A stretch of DNA of 62,548 nucleotides, taken from positions 1 to 62,548 of the forward strand of contig JAFDWO010000153.1 of the NCBI GenBank assembly GCA_018268415.1, in the 5' to 3' direction. Source of the stretch: Actinomycetota bacterium (GTDB taxonomy: Bacteria; Actinomycetota; Thermoleophilia; Solirubrobacterales; 70-9). How positions within the stretch are numbered: the stretch's first letter is position 1; each line of letters starts with the position of its first letter. Shown piece after piece: positions 60,595-62,548 of the stretch. A program made the position numbers and the translations under genes. Under the pieces are notes generated by a model, which saw nothing but the letters and a program-made list of their open reading frames with translations, made no database searches and was not told the DNA's origin.

Positions 60595-61317
60595 GTGGCG
60601 GAGGAACGCAACCTCGAGGGACGGGTCGTCGCGATCGCCGGCGTCGGCGGGGGACTGGGACCCGCGGTGGCGGCGCGGCTGGCCGCGGCCGGGGCGATCG
60701 TCGCAGGCGCCAACCGCGCCCAGGCTGAGGTCGACGCGGTGGGGGAGGGGCTCGGGCTCCCCGATGATCGCTGGGACGGGCGTGCGGTCGATCTCACCAA
60801 CGAGGACGCGGTGGCCGGGTGGCGCGAGGCGCTGGTCGGGCGCTTCGGGCGGGTCGACGGGGTCGTCCACCTGGTCGGCGGCTGGCGCGGCGGGCAGCCC
60901 CTGCACGAGGAGCCGCTCGCCGACTGGGACCTCCTGCACCAGCTCTTGATCCGCACCGTGCAGTTGACTACGCGCGCCTTTCACGACCAGCTCGCGGCGA
61001 GTGCCCACGGGCGCTTCGTCCTCGTCTCCGCCAAGCAGGCGCAGAAGCCGAGCAACGGCAACGCCGCCTACGCGGCGGCGAAGGCGGCGGCCGAGGCCTG
61101 GACGCTGGCGTTCGCCGACGGCTTCGGGCCGGGCGGCGCGACCGCCAACATCGTCGTCGTCGACGCGATCCTGACGCCGCGGATGCGCGAGGAAAATCCC
61201 GGCAAGGAGTTCCCGACCTTCACCCCGACCGAGCACATCGCCGACGCGATCGCCTGGCTCTGCTCTGACGCCGCGGCGGAGATGAACGGCGCCCGGCTGG
61301 CGCTTACGATGCCCTGA
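60595..61317 (+). CDS. Short-chain dehydrogenase/reductase
   Basis: A 240-aa SDR. VVAIAGVGGGLGPAVAARLA is a variant of the TGxxxGxG cofactor loop, VVHLVGGW stands for NNAG, and VSAKQAQKPSNGNAAYAAAKAA contains Ser...Tyr-x3-Lys. Substrate unknown. GTG 60,595 is 14 bp after the TetR stop; its end overlaps the MerR gene (TGATG). Confidence 0.85.
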   Translation: MAEERNLEGRVVAIAGVGGGLGPAVAARLAAAGAIVAGANRAQAEVDAVGEGLGLPDDRWDGRAVDLTNEDAVAGWREALVGRFGRVDGVVHLVGGWRGGQPLHEEPLADWDLLHQLLIRTVQLTTRAFHDQLAASAHGRFVLVSAKQAQKPSNGNAAYAAAKAAAEAWTLAFADGFGPGGATANIVVVDAILTPRMREENPGKEFPTFTPTEHIADAIAWLCSDAAAEMNGARLALTMP

Positions 61318-62108
61318 TGGCGAGCGAGACGAAGGGCGCGAAGGCGCCGAACGGGAAGATGACCATCGGTGAGCTGGCGCAGCGCACCGGGATGACGATC
61401 CGCAACATTCGCGCCCACCAGACGCGCGGCCTACTGCCCCCTCCGGAGGTCCAAGGGCGCACCGGCTACTACAACGAGGAGCACGTCGCGCGGATCGAAC
61501 TCACCCGCGAAATGCAGGCGGAGGGGCTGAACCTGGAGGCGATCCGACGGGTGCTCGAGAGCACCGGCGGCTCCTCCAAGGAGATGGTGGACTTCGCCCG
61601 CGCGGTGCGCGCCCCGTTCGAGGACGAGACGCCGGAAATCTTTGCGCCGGTGGACTTCGCCGCCGCCTGGGAGGTCGAATCGGTCGACGAGCGGCTGTTG
61701 AAGCGGGCCGAGAAGCTGGGCGTGCTGCGGGTGCTGGCCGACGGCAACATCGAGGTGATCAGCCCGCGCCTGCACGGTGCCGCGACCCGACTGATCGACT
61801 TCGGCGTGAGCCCGAGCGCGGCGATCGCCCTGGCGGCGAAGCTGCACGAGCACGCCGACGCTGTCGCCCGCGCCTACATCGACCTCTTCACCGACCAGAT
61901 CTGGGGCCCCTTCGACAAGGCGGGCCGGCCGGACGAGGATTGGCACAAGGTCCTCGGCGCGCTCGAGGCGATGCGGCCCCTCGCCTCCGACGCCCTGCTC
62001 GCGATGTTCCAGATCACGATGGGCGAGGAGACCGAGAAGGCTGCCGAGCAGACCCTGCGCAACGCCGGCAAAGCGCCGGCGCGCGGCCGTTCTCGCAAGC
62101 GTCGTTAG
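61317..62108 (+). CDS. MerR-family transcriptional regulator
   Basis: A 263-aa regulator. MTIGELAQRTGMTIRNIRAHQTRGLLPPPEVQGRTGYYNEEHVARIELTREMQAEGLNLEAIRRVL (about 15-80) is the MerR HTH and wing. No cysteine metal site is seen, and the helical effector domain (about 110-240) is unlike metal sensors. The C-terminus is basic. Translationally coupled to the SDR gene. Confidence 0.87.
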   Translation: MASETKGAKAPNGKMTIGELAQRTGMTIRNIRAHQTRGLLPPPEVQGRTGYYNEEHVARIELTREMQAEGLNLEAIRRVLESTGGSSKEMVDFARAVRAPFEDETPEIFAPVDFAAAWEVESVDERLLKRAEKLGVLRVLADGNIEVISPRLHGAATRLIDFGVSPSAAIALAAKLHEHADAVARAYIDLFTDQIWGPFDKAGRPDEDWHKVLGALEAMRPLASDALLAMFQITMGEETEKAAEQTLRNAGKAPARGRSRKRR

Positions 62109-62548
62109 CGTTCGATCTCGGGCTGGCGCCCCGGGCGGGTGTGGGGGCGGGGACGGGGTTGTTGCTCGTGGCCGGGGCGCCCGTCCGAGGTGTTGATGGG
62201 CCGAAAACTCAAGCCCTGCTTGAGTTTTCGGCCCATCAACATGGGCGTGTGACGGAAGACGGACGTGGCCGGGCCGTGGCGGCCGTCCGAGGTGCGGCGC
62301 GGTGCCGCTCCACCCTCCCCGGGACCGCTCCGCTGTTCCTTATGGTCCCCAGGGGACCATAAGGAACAGCGGAAGGGACGGGGTCGTCGAGAAGGGAGGG
62401 GCCCGACCCCGGCCCCCGCCCCCGCACCCGTCCGAGATGGTCCCGGGCGCCTCATGGCGCTCCGGGCAGGCTGTGAGCGCCATGAGGCGCCCGGGACGGG
62501 AGGGGGTCGTGAAAAAGACGACACAGGGACGGGAGGGGTCGTGAAAAA
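62109..62548. repeat. Palindromic repeat cluster at window end
   Basis: Gene-free block with three strong palindromes: perfect 23-bp arms with a 3-nt loop at 62,191-62,239 (core GGGCCGAAAACTCAAGC); perfect 21-bp arms around one base at 62,330-62,372 (core TTCCTTATGGTCCCC); 21-bp arms with a 14-nt loop at 62,441-62,496 (core GGGCGCCTCATGGCG). The first and third recur at 43,155 and 47,287. The repeat GGGACGGGAGGGGTCGTGAAAAA near the end is duplicated. Confidence 0.75.

Overview
The window is high-GC DNA (about 70% by eye) from an actinobacterium, most likely of the Thermoleophilia/Solirubrobacterales type. This placement is inference from gene content: collagen-like surface proteins, a Ddn-type F420-dependent reductase, an archaeal-style topoisomerase I beside tmk and holB, an OmpR-type two-component pair, and long palindromic intergenic repeats. 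No rRNA is present to confirm it.

Layout. Bases 1-13,788 are core chromosome: siroheme dehydrogenase, sugar epimerase, topA-tmk-holB, glycosyltransferase plus DUF2304, sensor kinase and response regulator, an ArsR/AHSA1 pair, clpP, SprT-like, Nei-like glycosylase, GNAT. Bases 13,789-37,815 look like one integrated mobilizable element of about 24 kb. It is bounded by a perfect 41-bp direct repeat made of the 5' half of tRNA-Thr(CGT). Paired TGTCCAC motifs 11 bp apart lie inside both ends. It carries a tyrosine integrase, an excisionase-like HTH protein, a MobF (TrwC-type) relaxase-helicase and a second, degenerate tRNA-Thr(CGT). Bases 37,816-62,548 return to chromosome: secreted/exported proteins, a large LuxR-type ATPase regulator, TMEM175, a PqqD-ThiF fusion, family-5 uracil-DNA glycosylase, two MMPL transporters, pgsA, folE2, the primary sigma factor, tRNA-Tyr, and a TetR/SDR/MerR group.

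The cargo of the element is the most interesting part. It starts with a CmtR-like metal-sensor gene (cysteines spaced as in the Cd/Pb sensor) driving a DF-family thioredoxin-like protein and a MerA-like flavoprotein. Next comes a set of redox and membrane genes: a Met/His-rich membrane protein, methyltransferase, ECF sigma factor with zinc anti-sigma, radical SAM enzyme, glutaredoxin-like protein, TlpA-like thioredoxin, DUF427, a Ynj-type cluster (YnjF-like, YnjB, YnjD, two permeases) and two more flavoprotein disulfide reductases, one of them frameshifted.

I find one promoter architecture, TGAATC-N15-(G/A)GGTC, exactly repeated seven times in 12 kb, each time directly upstream of a gene or operon and correctly oriented, including in front of the sigma gene itself. 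An eighth site (TGAACC-N15-CGGTC) is back to back with one of the seven. In three cases the start codon lies exactly 9 nt after GGGTC, implying leaderless mRNAs. I infer that the element encodes its own ECF sigma regulon for thiol/metal stress, with autoregulation and a co-translated anti-sigma factor. This is my main candidate for a previously undescribed system.

The other notable theme is intergenic palindromes with 19-23 bp arms that recur as modules at the window start, 43.15, 46.8-47.4, 56.4 and 62.2-62.5 kb.
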